Part shown: in pieces, positions 50,466-59,644 of the stretch
How positions within the stretch are numbered: position 1 is the stretch's first letter
Layout: each line of letters starts with the position of its first letter
DNA from: Rhodococcus tukisamuensis NBRC 100609
GTDB lineage: Bacteria; Actinomycetota; Actinomycetes; Mycobacteriales; Mycobacteriaceae
DNA: 64,000 bases
Assembly (NCBI RefSeq): GCF_001894985.1
Contig: NZ_BCXG01000010.1
Span: forward strand, 1-64,000
Direction: 5' to 3'
Notes under the pieces: generated by a model
Told to the model about the DNA's origin: nothing
The model's input: the letters and a program-made list of their open reading frames with translations, nothing else
Database searches by the model: none
Position numbers and translations under genes: made by a program

Positions 50466-50471
50466 GGATCC

Positions 50472-51245
50472 ATGCAGTTCGCCGCACCGGCCGAGCAGTA
50501 CGACCGCTTCATGGGGCGCTACACACCGACCCTCGCGGCCGCGCTCGTCGACGCGGCCGATGTGTCGCCGGGCAGCCGGGTGTGCGATGTCGGCTGCGGG
50601 CCCGGCGGCCTCGCCCGGGAACTCGTCGCGCGGGTTGGCGCCGCGAACGTCGCCGCGATCGATCCGGCGCCGCAGTTCGTGGCGGCCTGTCGGGAGCGCA
50701 ACCCCGGTGCCGACGTCCGCGAAGGTGTCGCCGAGCAGTTGCCCTGGGCCAGCGGAGAATTCGACGCCGCCCTGTCCTGCCTCGTGCTCGGGTTCATGAG
50801 TGATCCCGACCGGGGTGTGCGCGAGATGGCGCGGGTGACTCGGCCGGGTGGCACCGTCGCCGCTTGCATGTGGGACACCGCCACCGGCGGCATGACGATG
50901 CTGCGTCTGTTCTGGACCGCGGTGCGGGAGGCCGACGCCGAGGTGGTCGGCGAATCCGCGATGGTTGGCACCGCGGAGGGCGACATTGCGGAGCGCTTTC
51001 GCCGTGCCGGGCTGACCGACGTGGTCGGCGGTGCCCTCACGGCCCGGGCGAACTACGCCGGCTTCGACGACTTCTGGGAGCCGTTCACCTTCGCGGTCGG
51101 TCCCGCGGGCCAGTACCTGCAGTCCCTTACGAGTGGGCGGCGTGTGAGCGTGCGCGAGGCGTGCCGAGCGGCGCTCCCGTCGGGGGCGTTCTCACTCGAC
51201 GCCCGCGCCTGGTATGCCCGGGCGACGGTCCCGCAGTCGCGGTGA
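50472..51245 (+). CDS. Class I SAM-dependent methyltransferase
   Basis: The 257-aa protein has the UbiE-like methyltransferase fold: VCDVGCGPGGLARELVARVG (motif I), AIDPAPQFV, AEQLPWASGEFDAALSCLVLGF and VTRPGGTVAACMWD. The substrate is unknown. ATG 50472 is chosen over TTG 50460. It lies 71 bases upstream of the lipoate ligase, which has its own promoter. Confidence 0.85.
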   Translation: MQFAAPAEQYDRFMGRYTPTLAAALVDAADVSPGSRVCDVGCGPGGLARELVARVGAANVAAIDPAPQFVAACRERNPGADVREGVAEQLPWASGEFDAALSCLVLGFMSDPDRGVREMARVTRPGGTVAACMWDTATGGMTMLRLFWTAVREADAEVVGESAMVGTAEGDIAERFRRAGLTDVVGGALTARANYAGFDDFWEPFTFAVGPAGQYLQSLTSGRRVSVREACRAALPSGAFSLDARAWYARATVPQSR

Positions 51246-51301
51246 CCGGGGGAGGGCCAAGCGAGCCCCGTATCGGCGGCCCCGGCGGCGCCCCGGGCCG
51301 T

Positions 51302-51307
51302 TATACG
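51302..51307 (+). promoter_or_regulatory. -10 box of lipoate ligase gene
   Basis: TATACG at 51302-51307 lies nine bases before the GTG start at 51317, which has no ribosome site. This arrangement fits a leaderless mRNA, common in actinobacteria. Confidence 0.5.
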
Positions 51308-51316
51308 CTTCACCTC

Positions 51317-52366
51317 GTGCGTGGTGAGTACAAGGTTCCCGGTGGCAAGCTCGTGGCGGTCGATGTCGAGGTGGACGACGGGCGCCTGTCGCGGGTGTCG
51401 CTCTCCGGTGACTTCTTCCTCGAGCCGGACGAGGCGCTCGACGACATCGTCGCAGCGGTCGTCGGGATGTCTGCCACCGCCGACGCCGCGAAGCTCGGAC
51501 AGGCGATCTCCGGGGTGCTCGGCGACGAGGTGTCGATGATCGGCTTCACCCCGGAGTCCGTCGGCATCGCGATCCGCCGCGCCCTCGGCCACGCGACGAG
51601 CTGGCACGACCACACCTTCGAGGTGATCGAGCCGGTGGTGCTGGACCCGGCGATGCACGTCGCGCTCGACGAGGTGATCACCCGTGAGGTGGCCGCCGGC
51701 GACCGCGGGCCGACGCTGCGGTTCTGGGACTGGGACGCGCCGCTGGTGGTGCTCGGCTCCTTCCAGTCGGTGCGCAACGAGGTCGACGAGGAGGCCGCCG
51801 CCCGGCACGGCATCGGCATCGTTCGGCGCATCTCCGGCGGCGGCGCGATGTTCATGGAGCCCGGCAACTGCATCACCTACTCGCTGTCGGTGCCCACCTC
51901 GCTGGTCGACGGCCTGAGTTTCGAGCAGTCGTACGAGTTCCTCGACCGGTGGGTGATGGGTGCGCTCGCCGACGTCGGCATCGACGCGCGGTACGTGCCG
52001 CTCAACGACATCGCCTCCGACAAGGGCAAGATCGCCGGGGCCGCGCAGAAGCGCTTCGCCGCCGGCGCGGTGCTGCACCACGTGACGATGGCGTACGACA
52101 TCGACGCCGACAAGATGACCGAGGTGCTGCGCATCGGTCGGGAGAAGATCTCCGACAAGGGAATCACCAGTTCCGGCAAGCGGGTCGACCCGATGCGCTC
52201 GCAGACCGGCATGGCGCGCGACGCCATCATCGCCGCGTTCCTCGCGCACTTCCGGGCCCGCTACGACACCCGGGACAGCACGTACACCGACGCCGAACTG
52301 GCCGCGGCACGCGAGTCGGTCGACTCCAAGTTCCGTACCCCGGAGTGGACCTACCGCGTGCCGTGA
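51317..52366 (+). CDS. Lipoate-protein ligase with N-terminal accessory domain
   Basis: The 349-aa enzyme attaches lipoate to carrier domains such as GcvH. Residues 1-85 (YKVPGGKLVAVDVEVDDG, then FFLEPDEALDDI) match the small accessory domain that usually sits C-terminal or on a separate LplB chain. Residues ~100-340 are the catalytic domain with PLVVLGSFQS, VRRISGGGAMFM and the Lys of NDIASDKGKIAGAAQKR. The GTG start at 51317 is probably leaderless. Confidence 0.85.
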   Translation: MRGEYKVPGGKLVAVDVEVDDGRLSRVSLSGDFFLEPDEALDDIVAAVVGMSATADAAKLGQAISGVLGDEVSMIGFTPESVGIAIRRALGHATSWHDHTFEVIEPVVLDPAMHVALDEVITREVAAGDRGPTLRFWDWDAPLVVLGSFQSVRNEVDEEAAARHGIGIVRRISGGGAMFMEPGNCITYSLSVPTSLVDGLSFEQSYEFLDRWVMGALADVGIDARYVPLNDIASDKGKIAGAAQKRFAAGAVLHHVTMAYDIDADKMTEVLRIGREKISDKGITSSGKRVDPMRSQTGMARDAIIAAFLAHFRARYDTRDSTYTDAELAAARESVDSKFRTPEWTYRVP

Positions 52367-52575
52367 CCACGTTCTCGGGCAACGACAGTCAGGGAAAAGC
52401 CGGCGTCGGCGGTGTCCGCCGGGAGATAGCGGGCAGCCATCTCGCGGTTCATCTCGTCGGTCACCGCAGTGATCCGGGTGGCCGGCCCCTCCACGCTCAC
52501 GTACCGGACGGTGGGTTCGGCGTGCTGCACCATCAGGCTGAATCGGCCGGCCTCCCTGATGTTATCCGCGAGAAA
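52351..52575 (-). pseudogene. Remnant of a PPOX-type flavin/F420 oxidoreductase
   Basis: The leftward frame reads NIREAGRFSLMV, then TVRYVSVEGPATRI, then NREMAARYLPAD. This is the C-terminal part of the pyridoxamine-phosphate-oxidase-like F420/FMN family. The N-terminal half is missing and an in-frame TAG precedes it. Its end runs into the 3' end of the lipoate ligase gene. It is probably a truncated relic. Confidence 0.5.
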
Positions 52576-52621
52576 CTACGGACCGCGCCGAGACCGTGAC
52601 CGGCTCAGAACTTGCCGTACC

Positions 52622-54109
52622 TCAGATCAGTTGCGCGGCACGTTCGGCCATCATCACGCAGCCAAGGTAGGTGTTGCCCGCAGGCAGCACCGGCATCGCC
52701 GAGGCGTCCACGACCCGCAGGCCCTCGACCCCGCGGACGCGGCAGCGTGCGTCCAGGACGGCCCTGGGGTCTCCGTCCGGCCCCATCGCGCACGTACCGC
52801 CCAGGTGTGCGTAGCTGATCACGCCTCCGTCGACCAGGCCGGCCGCTGCGCCTTCGACGCTCAGGTCGGTGATCGGTTGGACGCGGGTGGCGCCGAGCTC
52901 CGAGAACGGCCCGGTCGACTCCAGTGCGGCGATGCGACCGAGGATCCAGTCGAGGCGTTCCAGGTCGTGCGCGGTCAGCGCCGGCATCACCACATCCGGT
53001 TCGGCGTCAGGATCGACCGACGAGATCCGGACCGTGCCCCGCCCGGTGACATCGAGCAGGTACGGGACGACCGAGAAGTACGCGCCGTCGGCGGTCGGTT
53101 CGCCGATCGGCAGGTTCAGAACGTGGAAGTCGATGGTGTCCGACTGCGGCGTACGGCCCACCCACACCGGCTGGACCGGACCGCCGCGCAGCGGCCTGCC
53201 GCCCTCGTGGTGGTAGAGAAGGGGGAACCCGAGGTGGTCCTGGAGGTTCGCCCCGACGCCAGGGATGTCGGCGACGACGGGGATACCGAGGCCGTCGAGC
53301 AGATCCCTCGGGCCGATGCCCGACCGCTGCAGTAGTGCGGGTGAACCGGTTGCGCCGGAGCTGACGACGATCTCGCCGGCGGACAGTTCCCGGCCCTCGG
53401 CGGTGAGGACACTTCTCGCCCGCCCCTCCTCGACGACGACCCTGTCCACGGTAACCCCGGTCTCGACGGTCAGGTTCGGTCGCGACCGGACTTCGCGGGT
53501 CAGGTACGCCTGGCTCACGGTCAGCCGTTCGCCGTCCCCGGACACCGTCAGCGGGAAGATCCCGACGCCCGGGAGCTGCCGAGGGTCGTTGACGTCGTCG
53601 GCCCACGGCACGTCGAGAGCCCGCAGTCCTGCGAGGAACGCCCGCTGGGATTCGGTCTGTTGGTCGGGGGTGGAGCGGCGTACGACGAGTGGCCCGTCGG
53701 AGCCGTGCAGCTCGGATGCGCCGCAGTCCAGGTCGTTCTCCATGGCCCGGAACGTCGCGAGGATGTCGGGCCAGCTCCACCCGTCGAGCCCCCGCGCGGC
53801 CCATCCGTCGTAGTCGGCCGGCTGGCCGCGCATCGTGGCGAGGTAGTTCACGGCCGAGGTGCCGCCCAGGACACGCCCGCGCACCATCTGGACCGTGGTG
53901 TGCCCGGCCTGCATCGGGAACGCCCGAGCGAAAGGCGTTCCGGCCCAGACGTCCCCCGCCGAGGTGGGCAGCAGGACGGAGTCGTCGTACGCCGAATCGT
54001 CCGGGCCCTGCTCCAGAAGCAGCACGCGCCGATCCGGGTCCTCGGACAGCCGTGCTGCCAGCACCGCACCGCTGGTGCCCCCGCCTACGACGATCACATC
54101 CGCGTCCAT
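52622..54109 (-). CDS. GMC-family FAD oxidoreductase
   Basis: The 495-aa flavoenzyme has the FAD dinucleotide motif VIVVGGGTSGAVLAARLSED, GMC signature GRVLGGTSAVNYL, second signature GATGSPALLQRSGIGP, and the C-terminal active-site His region SYAHLGGTCAMG and GNTYLGCVMMAERAA. It resembles choline or alcohol dehydrogenases, but the substrate is not predictable. Start is ATG 54109, or GTG 54115. Confidence 0.9.
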   Translation of the reverse strand: MDADVIVVGGGTSGAVLAARLSEDPDRRVLLLEQGPDDSAYDDSVLLPTSAGDVWAGTPFARAFPMQAGHTTVQMVRGRVLGGTSAVNYLATMRGQPADYDGWAARGLDGWSWPDILATFRAMENDLDCGASELHGSDGPLVVRRSTPDQQTESQRAFLAGLRALDVPWADDVNDPRQLPGVGIFPLTVSGDGERLTVSQAYLTREVRSRPNLTVETGVTVDRVVVEEGRARSVLTAEGRELSAGEIVVSSGATGSPALLQRSGIGPRDLLDGLGIPVVADIPGVGANLQDHLGFPLLYHHEGGRPLRGGPVQPVWVGRTPQSDTIDFHVLNLPIGEPTADGAYFSVVPYLLDVTGRGTVRISSVDPDAEPDVVMPALTAHDLERLDWILGRIAALESTGPFSELGATRVQPITDLSVEGAAAGLVDGGVISYAHLGGTCAMGPDGDPRAVLDARCRVRGVEGLRVVDASAMPVLPAGNTYLGCVMMAERAAQLI

Positions 54110-54219
54110 TGCCACCCTGTCTCGACTCGCTCGCCCATCGCCTCACATTGCGTGACTCGGTCACATTACTGGGTGCCTTGTGATCGGGGTCACCGGGACG
54201 TGTTCGTGCATCGACTCCG

Positions 54220-54837
54220 CTACGCCGTCGCCGTCGCCGGGCCGATGAAGATGCCCTCGGCCTCGACGGTCACGCCGCCCGCGTCCGAGAGTGTCCCGTT
54301 GACAACGGTTTTGCGACCCTCGTTGCGGGTGATGCGGGCCTCGGCGCGCAGCCGGCCCAGCGGGGTGCCGCGGCGGTACCGCAGGGTCAGCGTGCCAGTG
54401 AACCGCGGTTCGATCGAACTGGCGGTGGTGCCGAGCAGGTGGTCGAGCACCAGCGCGCAGATCCCGCCGTGCACCAGCCCCGGCGGTCCTTCGTACGGTG
54501 CGCCGAGTGTCACCTCCGTCCAGTGCAGTCCGGAGGCGTCGGACTCGACGCTGAGCGGGGGAGCGAGCGCGTTGCGCAGCCCGATCCCGGCGTTGCCCCA
54601 CGCGAACGACTCGCCGCCGGTGGTGAACCGCAGGCCGAACGCGCCGTCGAGCTGCTTGGCGCGCAGCTTCGCCGCCGCGGCGGCGACCTCCGCATGCACC
54701 TCGCGGATGACGGACTCGTCGACCTCGGTGCGGATGGTGGCGTCGACGAGCTCGCGGACCGCCTCGGTGAGCGGGCCGTACAGCGCCCGGCGCCGGTCGA
54801 GTTCTGAGCTGTCGATGTCTTCTCGGGTGAACTTCAC
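54220..54837 (-). CDS. Hotdog-fold thioesterase (PaaI-like), copy 1
   Basis: The 205-aa protein has the hotdog core GPPGLVHGGICALVLDHLLG with TGTLTLRYRRGTPLGRL and VEAEGIFI. It probably hydrolyses acyl-CoA thioesters. The N-terminal helix RRRALYGPLTEAVRELVDATIRTE is shared with copy 2. GTG 54837 is chosen over an upstream frame. It is divergent from the SpoIIAA-like gene. Confidence 0.85.
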   Translation of the reverse strand: MKFTREDIDSSELDRRRALYGPLTEAVRELVDATIRTEVDESVIREVHAEVAAAAAKLRAKQLDGAFGLRFTTGGESFAWGNAGIGLRNALAPPLSVESDASGLHWTEVTLGAPYEGPPGLVHGGICALVLDHLLGTTASSIEPRFTGTLTLRYRRGTPLGRLRAEARITRNEGRKTVVNGTLSDAGGVTVEAEGIFIGPATATA

Positions 54838-54938
54838 CCTGTGATCGTGAAGGATCGTGTCGGCTGCCGGGAGGATTCGATTCACGACATGCTGTGCTCC
54901 ACGACACATGGGACGTCGCGGTGTGCCACGGTGGACTC

Positions 54939-55307
54939 ATGATCGAAGCCATCGAGAACCTGCCTGACGGCACCCTGGGGTTTCGGGCGACCGGCACCGT
55001 CACCGCACAGGACTACCGCGACGTCCTCGACCCGGCGATCGACGCGAAGATCGCCGCCGACGAGAAGGTCAATCTCGTCTACGTCCTGGGCGACGACCTG
55101 AGCCGTTACACCGCGGGCGCGCTCTGGCAGGACGCCGAACTCGAGAGCCGGCCCCGGCGCAGCTGGGGCCGCATCGGACTGGTCACCGATCACGAGTGGA
55201 TCGGCAAGGCGATTCACCTGATCAGCTTCCTGATGCCCTGTGAGGTGCGGTCTTTCGCGCTTGCCGACGAGCTGGCGGCGATCGAGTGGGTCTCGCAGGG
55301 GAAGTGA
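54939..55307 (+). CDS. SpoIIAA-like protein
   Basis: The 122-aa protein fits the SpoIIAA-like (STAS-related) family: GFRATGTVTAQDYRDVLDPAID, NLVYVLGDDLSRY, WGRIGLVTDHEWI and EVRSFALADELAAIEWV. These cytoplasmic proteins bind lipids or act in signalling, with little known. It starts at ATG 54939 and lies between the two thioesterase copies, facing the second convergently. Confidence 0.82.
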   Translation: MIEAIENLPDGTLGFRATGTVTAQDYRDVLDPAIDAKIAADEKVNLVYVLGDDLSRYTAGALWQDAELESRPRRSWGRIGLVTDHEWIGKAIHLISFLMPCEVRSFALADELAAIEWVSQGK

Positions 55308-55353
55308 CGGGGAGGGATTCGCGCACGACGCCCGCACCGCCGCTTCCGCGACG

Positions 55354-55968
55354 CTAGTTCGGGGCGGCCGGGCTGATGAAGATGCCCTCCGCCTCGACGG
55401 TGACGCCGTCGGGGTCGGACAACGTGCCGCGGACGGTCGCCTTGCGCCCGTCGACGCCGACGATCGTCGCGGTGGCGTGGACCGGACCCAGGGGAGTGCC
55501 CCGGAGATAGCGCAGCGTCAGGGTCCCGGTGAAGCGCCGCGTGCCCTTGCTGGCGGTGACCCCGAGCAGGTGGTCGAGCACCAACGCGCAGACGCCGCCG
55601 TGCACCAGCCCCGGCGGGCCCTCGTACGCGGCACCCAGGTTGACGTCGGTCCAGTGGCGGCCGGACTCGTCGGACTCGAAGACCAGCGGTGGCGCGATCG
55701 CATTGCGCAACCCGACGCCGGCGTTGCCCCACATGACCGACTGGCCCGTCGGGGTGAACCTCCTCCCGAACGCGCCGTCGAGTTGCCTGGCACGCAACTT
55801 CGCGGTCGCGGCCGCGATCGTGGCCTGCACCTCGCGGATCACCTCGTCGTCGACCTCGGTGCGGATCGTCGCGTCGACCAACTCACGCACCGTGTCGGTG
55901 AACGGGCCGTACAGGGCCTTCTGCCGGTCGAACTCGTCGAGGTCGACGTAGTCGGGGATGGACGTCAC
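55354..55968 (-). CDS. Hotdog-fold thioesterase (PaaI-like), copy 2
   Basis: The 204-aa paralog of the gene at 54220-54837 is alike along the whole length (KALYGPFTDTVRELVDATI, GPPGLVHGGVCALVLDHLLG, TGTLTLRYLRGTPLGP, VEAEGIFIS). GTG 55968 gives the start VTSIPDYVDLDEF. It is a likely acyl-CoA thioesterase. The 94-base gap to the upstream gene suggests possible co-transcription with the corC block. Confidence 0.85.
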   Translation of the reverse strand: MTSIPDYVDLDEFDRQKALYGPFTDTVRELVDATIRTEVDDEVIREVQATIAAATAKLRARQLDGAFGRRFTPTGQSVMWGNAGVGLRNAIAPPLVFESDESGRHWTDVNLGAAYEGPPGLVHGGVCALVLDHLLGVTASKGTRRFTGTLTLRYLRGTPLGPVHATATIVGVDGRKATVRGTLSDPDGVTVEAEGIFISPAAPN

Positions 55969-56062
55969 ATGGGCCGCCTTCGCTGGGGTGGACAATTGCT
56001 GTCCGGCCCGAAGGTATCGGTTCCGAGCACGTCCGGGCGGTCCATCCCGGACGGTAGGACGT

Positions 56063-57004
56063 TCAGCCGGCGTGCGACAACAGAACCCGACACACGTCGA
56101 GCAGCGCCGCCCGCAGCGGCGCCGCCCGCTCGGCCAGTGCCGACTGCGCCCGCACGTAGTCCGCCCGCCCCGTCGCCGTCTCGATCGGCACCGGCTCGTA
56201 GCCCAGCGCACTCAGGTCGTACGGACTGGCGCGCATGTCGAGTTCGCGTGCGGCGACGGCCAGTTCGAAGCAGTCGACGGTCAGTTCGGAGTCGACCAGC
56301 GGCGCCAGCTTGTAGGCCCACTTGTAGAGGTCCATGCCGGCGTGCAGGCAGCCCGGCTGCTCGCGGGCCGCCTGGTCCTCGCGTCGCAGCGGGATCTCGT
56401 TGCGCGGCACCGCGTCGTCGGTGAAGAAGCGGAACGCGTCGAAGTGCGTGCACCGCAGGTTCATCGACTCGACCACCGCGTCGGTGCCGCCCGGCCCGAG
56501 CCGCAGCGGTGTGCCCGAGTGCCGCACCGCCTCGTCGCCGCCGCGGTAGACCATCGCCCACTCGTGCAGGCCGAAACAGCCCAGCTGCGCCGGCCGGGAC
56601 GCGGTCGCGTCCAACAGTCGGGCGGTGAACTCGAGCATCGAGCGTCGCTGTGTGAGCACCGTCGGGTTGACCTCGGCCACTGACCGCTCGGACACAGATC
56701 CCTCGGGCGCGTCGACCCGGCGGTAGCCCGAGTACTCCCAGTACTCGCGGGCGGCGTCGCCCTCGAGCCGCACCCCGAACCCCGGATGCCACCGGCGCAG
56801 CTGCGCCGGCCGCAGGCTGTAGTAGGTGAACAGGAAGTCCAGCACCGGGTGGGCGTCCCCGCGTGTGCGGCGCTCGAGGTGCGGGCCGATCAGCGCGTCC
56901 ACCCGGGCCCGGTGCGCCTCGCGGCGCCCGGTCCAGTCCTCCTCGGCGAGCGCAACCGGCGCGCCCAGTGCGGGCGCGCCGGTTGCCGACGGTGTTCCGG
57001 TCAC
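56063..57004 (-). CDS. Uncharacterised actinobacterial protein, sometimes annotated as 3-methyladenine glycosylase
   Basis: The 313-aa cytoplasmic protein shows conserved blocks: HPVLDFLFTYYSLRPAQLRRWHPGFG, LGCFGLHEWAMVYRG, MNLRCTHFDAFRFF, REDQAAREQPGCLHAGMDLYKWAYKL, and ELAVAARELDMRASPYDL. Homologs are often labelled 3-methyladenine DNA glycosylase without experiment. No helix-hairpin-helix or AlkA/Mpg motif is visible, so I leave function open. The GTG start overlaps the stop of the upstream CBS protein (GTGA). Confidence 0.75.
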   Translation of the reverse strand: MTGTPSATGAPALGAPVALAEEDWTGRREAHRARVDALIGPHLERRTRGDAHPVLDFLFTYYSLRPAQLRRWHPGFGVRLEGDAAREYWEYSGYRRVDAPEGSVSERSVAEVNPTVLTQRRSMLEFTARLLDATASRPAQLGCFGLHEWAMVYRGGDEAVRHSGTPLRLGPGGTDAVVESMNLRCTHFDAFRFFTDDAVPRNEIPLRREDQAAREQPGCLHAGMDLYKWAYKLAPLVDSELTVDCFELAVAARELDMRASPYDLSALGYEPVPIETATGRADYVRAQSALAERAAPLRAALLDVCRVLLSHAG

Positions 57005-58089
57005 GGCGTTCGCTGCCCCGGGACCACGTCGGTGATCCGGTGCGTGCCGTCCCGGACGGTGCCGACGAACTCCTCGACCAGGTCCTCGAGCGCCACGATG
57101 CCGATGGCGGCGCCCGACGCGTCGACCACCAGGCCGAGGTGGCTGCTGGCCCGGCGCAGCGTCGAGAGCGCCTCGTCCAGCGGGGTCTGCACCGGCAGCT
57201 CCGGCAGTGCGCGCACGTCCGAGCGCGGGATCACCGTGTCCGGGCCGGCCTCCTCGTCGAGGACCTGGTCGAGCACGTCCTTGAGGTGCAGGTAGCCGGC
57301 CACGGTGCCGTCGGGCAGCACCGCCGGGTACCGCGAGTAGCCGGTCTCGGTGACCGCCCGCTCGACCGCGCCCAGGGTGGTGCCGCGCTCGGTCAACGGC
57401 ACGCTGCGCACCTTGTCCAGCGGGATCAGCACGTCCGCGACGGTGCGGCCGGCCGTGTGCAGCGCCTGCGTGAGCCGGCGGTGCTCCTCCTTGTCGATCA
57501 GCCCCTCCGAGCGGGACTCGCCGATCATCTCGGCGAGCTCGAGCGCGGAGACGGTGCTGTCGAGCTCGTCCTTGGGCTCGACGCGCAGCAGGCGCAGCGA
57601 CGCGTTGGCGGCGTAGTTGTAGAACGCGATCAGCGGCTTGGCCAACCGGATGAAGGCCAGGTGTGCCGGGACCAGCAGCATCGCGCTGCGCTCCGGCCCC
57701 GCAATCGCGATGTTCTTCGGCACCATCTCGCCGAGCAGGATGTGCAGCACCACCACCAGCGCCAACGCGATGCCGAACGCGATGGGGTGCAGCAGGTCGG
57801 CGGGCACCCCGAGCGCCTCCATCGGCACCTCGATCAGGTGCGCGATCGCCGGCTCGCCCACCCGGCCGAGCAGGATCGAACAGATGGTGATGCCGAGCTG
57901 CGCGCCGGCGAGCATCAGCGAGAGGTTCTCGCCGGCCCGGATCACCGTGCGCGCGCGCTTCTTGCCCTGCGCCTCGAGCGCCTCGAGCCGGTCGCGGCGC
58001 GCGGAGATCAGCGCGAACTCGGCGGCGACGAAGAAGGCGTTGCCGGCCAGCAGCAGGACCGCCAGCAGGACCGCGAACAGGTCACTCAT
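57001..58089 (-). CDS. CorC/HlyC-family CBS membrane protein (Rv1841c-like)
   Basis: The 362-aa protein has a CNNM-type membrane domain (about four hydrophobic helices, [42 protein letters not shown]) and two CBS domains. It lacks the C-terminal CorC-HlyC domain that its upstream paralog has. A role in Mg/Co efflux or membrane integrity is inferred. It overlaps the upstream paralog by eight bases. Confidence 0.88.
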   Translation of the reverse strand: MSDLFAVLLAVLLLAGNAFFVAAEFALISARRDRLEALEAQGKKRARTVIRAGENLSLMLAGAQLGITICSILLGRVGEPAIAHLIEVPMEALGVPADLLHPIAFGIALALVVVLHILLGEMVPKNIAIAGPERSAMLLVPAHLAFIRLAKPLIAFYNYAANASLRLLRVEPKDELDSTVSALELAEMIGESRSEGLIDKEEHRRLTQALHTAGRTVADVLIPLDKVRSVPLTERGTTLGAVERAVTETGYSRYPAVLPDGTVAGYLHLKDVLDQVLDEEAGPDTVIPRSDVRALPELPVQTPLDEALSTLRRASSHLGLVVDASGAAIGIVALEDLVEEFVGTVRDGTHRITDVVPGQRTP

Positions 58090-59476
58090 CGTCGTCGCCT
58101 TCCTGATGGTTGGGGTGCGGTTTCCGCTGCGCGATCGTCTCCGCGGGCAGCGGGGTCAGCAGTACGCGGTCGATGCGGCGGCCGTCCATCGCGGACACCG
58201 CGGCGACCCAGCCGCCGGCGACGTCGGGTCGGCCCTCCCCGATCGGATTGGGCAGCACCACCTCGTCGCCCACCTCCGGGATCCGGCCCAGGCGCGCGAG
58301 CACCAGGCCGCCCAGGGTGTCGTACTCGCCCTCGGGGGCGGTGTAGCCGGTGGCCTGACGGACCTCGTCGATGCGCAGCAGGCCTGCGCAGATCCAGCTG
58401 TCGCCGCTGCGCTGTACCTCGATCTCCGGGTCGTCGTGCTCGTCGCGGACGTCGCCGACGATTTCCTCGATCAGGTCCTCCATGGTGACCATGCCGGCGG
58501 TGCCGCCGTACTCGTCGACGACGAGTGCCACCTGCATGCCGTCGGCGCGCACGCGCTCCATCACGGAGTCGCCGTCCAGGCTGGAGGGCACGATCGGGAC
58601 CTTGCGCGCCAGGTTCACCAGCGGGGTGGTGGACCGGCCCGCGGCCGGAATGGTGAAGGCGCGCTTGACGTGCACCACGCCGATCGTTTCGTCGAGGTCG
58701 CCGTCGACGATCGGGAACCGGGAGAAGCCGGTCCGCGACGCCGCGTCGATCAGGTCGGCCACGGTGTCGGTGCTCTCCAGGGTCTCGACCTTGACCCGCG
58801 GGGTCATCAGCTCCTCCGCGGTGCGTTCGCCGAACCGCAACGAGCGGTCCACCAGCAGCGCGGTCGCCGGGTCGAGCGAGCCGCGCCGGGCGCTGGTGCG
58901 CACCAGCGAGCCCAGCTCCTGCGGGGAGCGGGCCGAGCGCAACTCCTCGGCGGGCTCGATGCCGAGCCGGCGGACGACCCAGTTGGCGGATCCGTTGAGG
59001 CCGTTGATCGCCCACTTGAAGATGGTGGAGAAGCCGGCATGCAGTCCGGCGGTGGCCCGCGCGGTGCTCAGCGGCCGGGCGATGGCCAGGTTCTTCGGGA
59101 CCAGCTCGCCGTAGACCATCGACAGCGAGGTGGCCAGGATCAGCGCGAGGGCCAGGGAGATGCCGCCCGCCGCGGACTCGGGAACCCGCAGGAACCGCAG
59201 GAGCGGGTTGATGAAGGTCGCGAGCACCGGTTCGGCCAGGTAACCGGTGATCAGGGTGGTGATGGTGATGCCGAGCTGGGCGCCGGAGAGCTGGAAGGAG
59301 AGCGTCCGGTGCGCGTGCTGCACCTGCTTGGCGCGGCGGTCGCCGTCACGGGCGTGCGCGTCGACGGTGCTCCGCTCGAGCGCGGTCAGCGAGAACTCGG
59401 CGGCCACGAAGAGTGCGGTGCCGGCGGTCAGCGCCAGGAAGCCCAGAACGCTGAGGACTGTGAGTGCGGTCTGCAT
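58082..59476 (-). CDS. CorC/HlyC-family CBS membrane protein (Rv1842c-like)
   Basis: The 464-aa protein has a CNNM membrane domain ([50 protein letters not shown]), a CBS pair ([14 protein letters not shown]..., [26 protein letters not shown]) and a C-terminal CorC-HlyC domain. It ends in an acidic tail. Probable role is divalent-metal homeostasis with its paralog downstream. ATG 59476 follows the stop of a 46-codon ORF by one codon. Confidence 0.9.
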   Translation of the reverse strand: MQTALTVLSVLGFLALTAGTALFVAAEFSLTALERSTVDAHARDGDRRAKQVQHAHRTLSFQLSGAQLGITITTLITGYLAEPVLATFINPLLRFLRVPESAAGGISLALALILATSLSMVYGELVPKNLAIARPLSTARATAGLHAGFSTIFKWAINGLNGSANWVVRRLGIEPAEELRSARSPQELGSLVRTSARRGSLDPATALLVDRSLRFGERTAEELMTPRVKVETLESTDTVADLIDAASRTGFSRFPIVDGDLDETIGVVHVKRAFTIPAAGRSTTPLVNLARKVPIVPSSLDGDSVMERVRADGMQVALVVDEYGGTAGMVTMEDLIEEIVGDVRDEHDDPEIEVQRSGDSWICAGLLRIDEVRQATGYTAPEGEYDTLGGLVLARLGRIPEVGDEVVLPNPIGEGRPDVAGGWVAAVSAMDGRRIDRVLLTPLPAETIAQRKPHPNHQEGDDDE

Positions 59477-59479
59477 GGA

Positions 59480-59620
59480 TCATCGCCCCCGGACGGGGGC
59501 AGGGAACGAGATGGTGCCGCCGGGTTTGTCGCCCGGCTCGGTAGAAGAGCCCTCCGAAGTGGAACTCTCGTCGCCGGACTCGGCCGAGTCGGCGATGTCG
59601 GTAGTGGGTGCCTCAGGCAC
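59480..59620 (-). CDS. 46-aa acidic small ORF upstream of corC genes
   Basis: GTG 59620 has a strong ribosome site (GGAAGGA) and opens MPEAPTTDIADSAESGDE. The rest is Ser/Glu/Gly-rich and ends SFPAPVRGR. Its TGA lies one codon before the ATG of the 464-aa CBS protein and in the same frame. It could be a leader peptide coupling translation or a small disordered protein. No family is recognised. Confidence 0.5.
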   Translation of the reverse strand: MPEAPTTDIADSAESGDESSTSEGSSTEPGDKPGGTISFPAPVRGR

Positions 59621-59644
59621 CGTGGTCCTTCCTGTCGTGCCCGG

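Noticed and set aside
56063-57004. Calling this a DNA-3-methyladenine glycosylase
   Set aside because: The label is common for homologs, but no glycosylase motif is visible, so function was left open.
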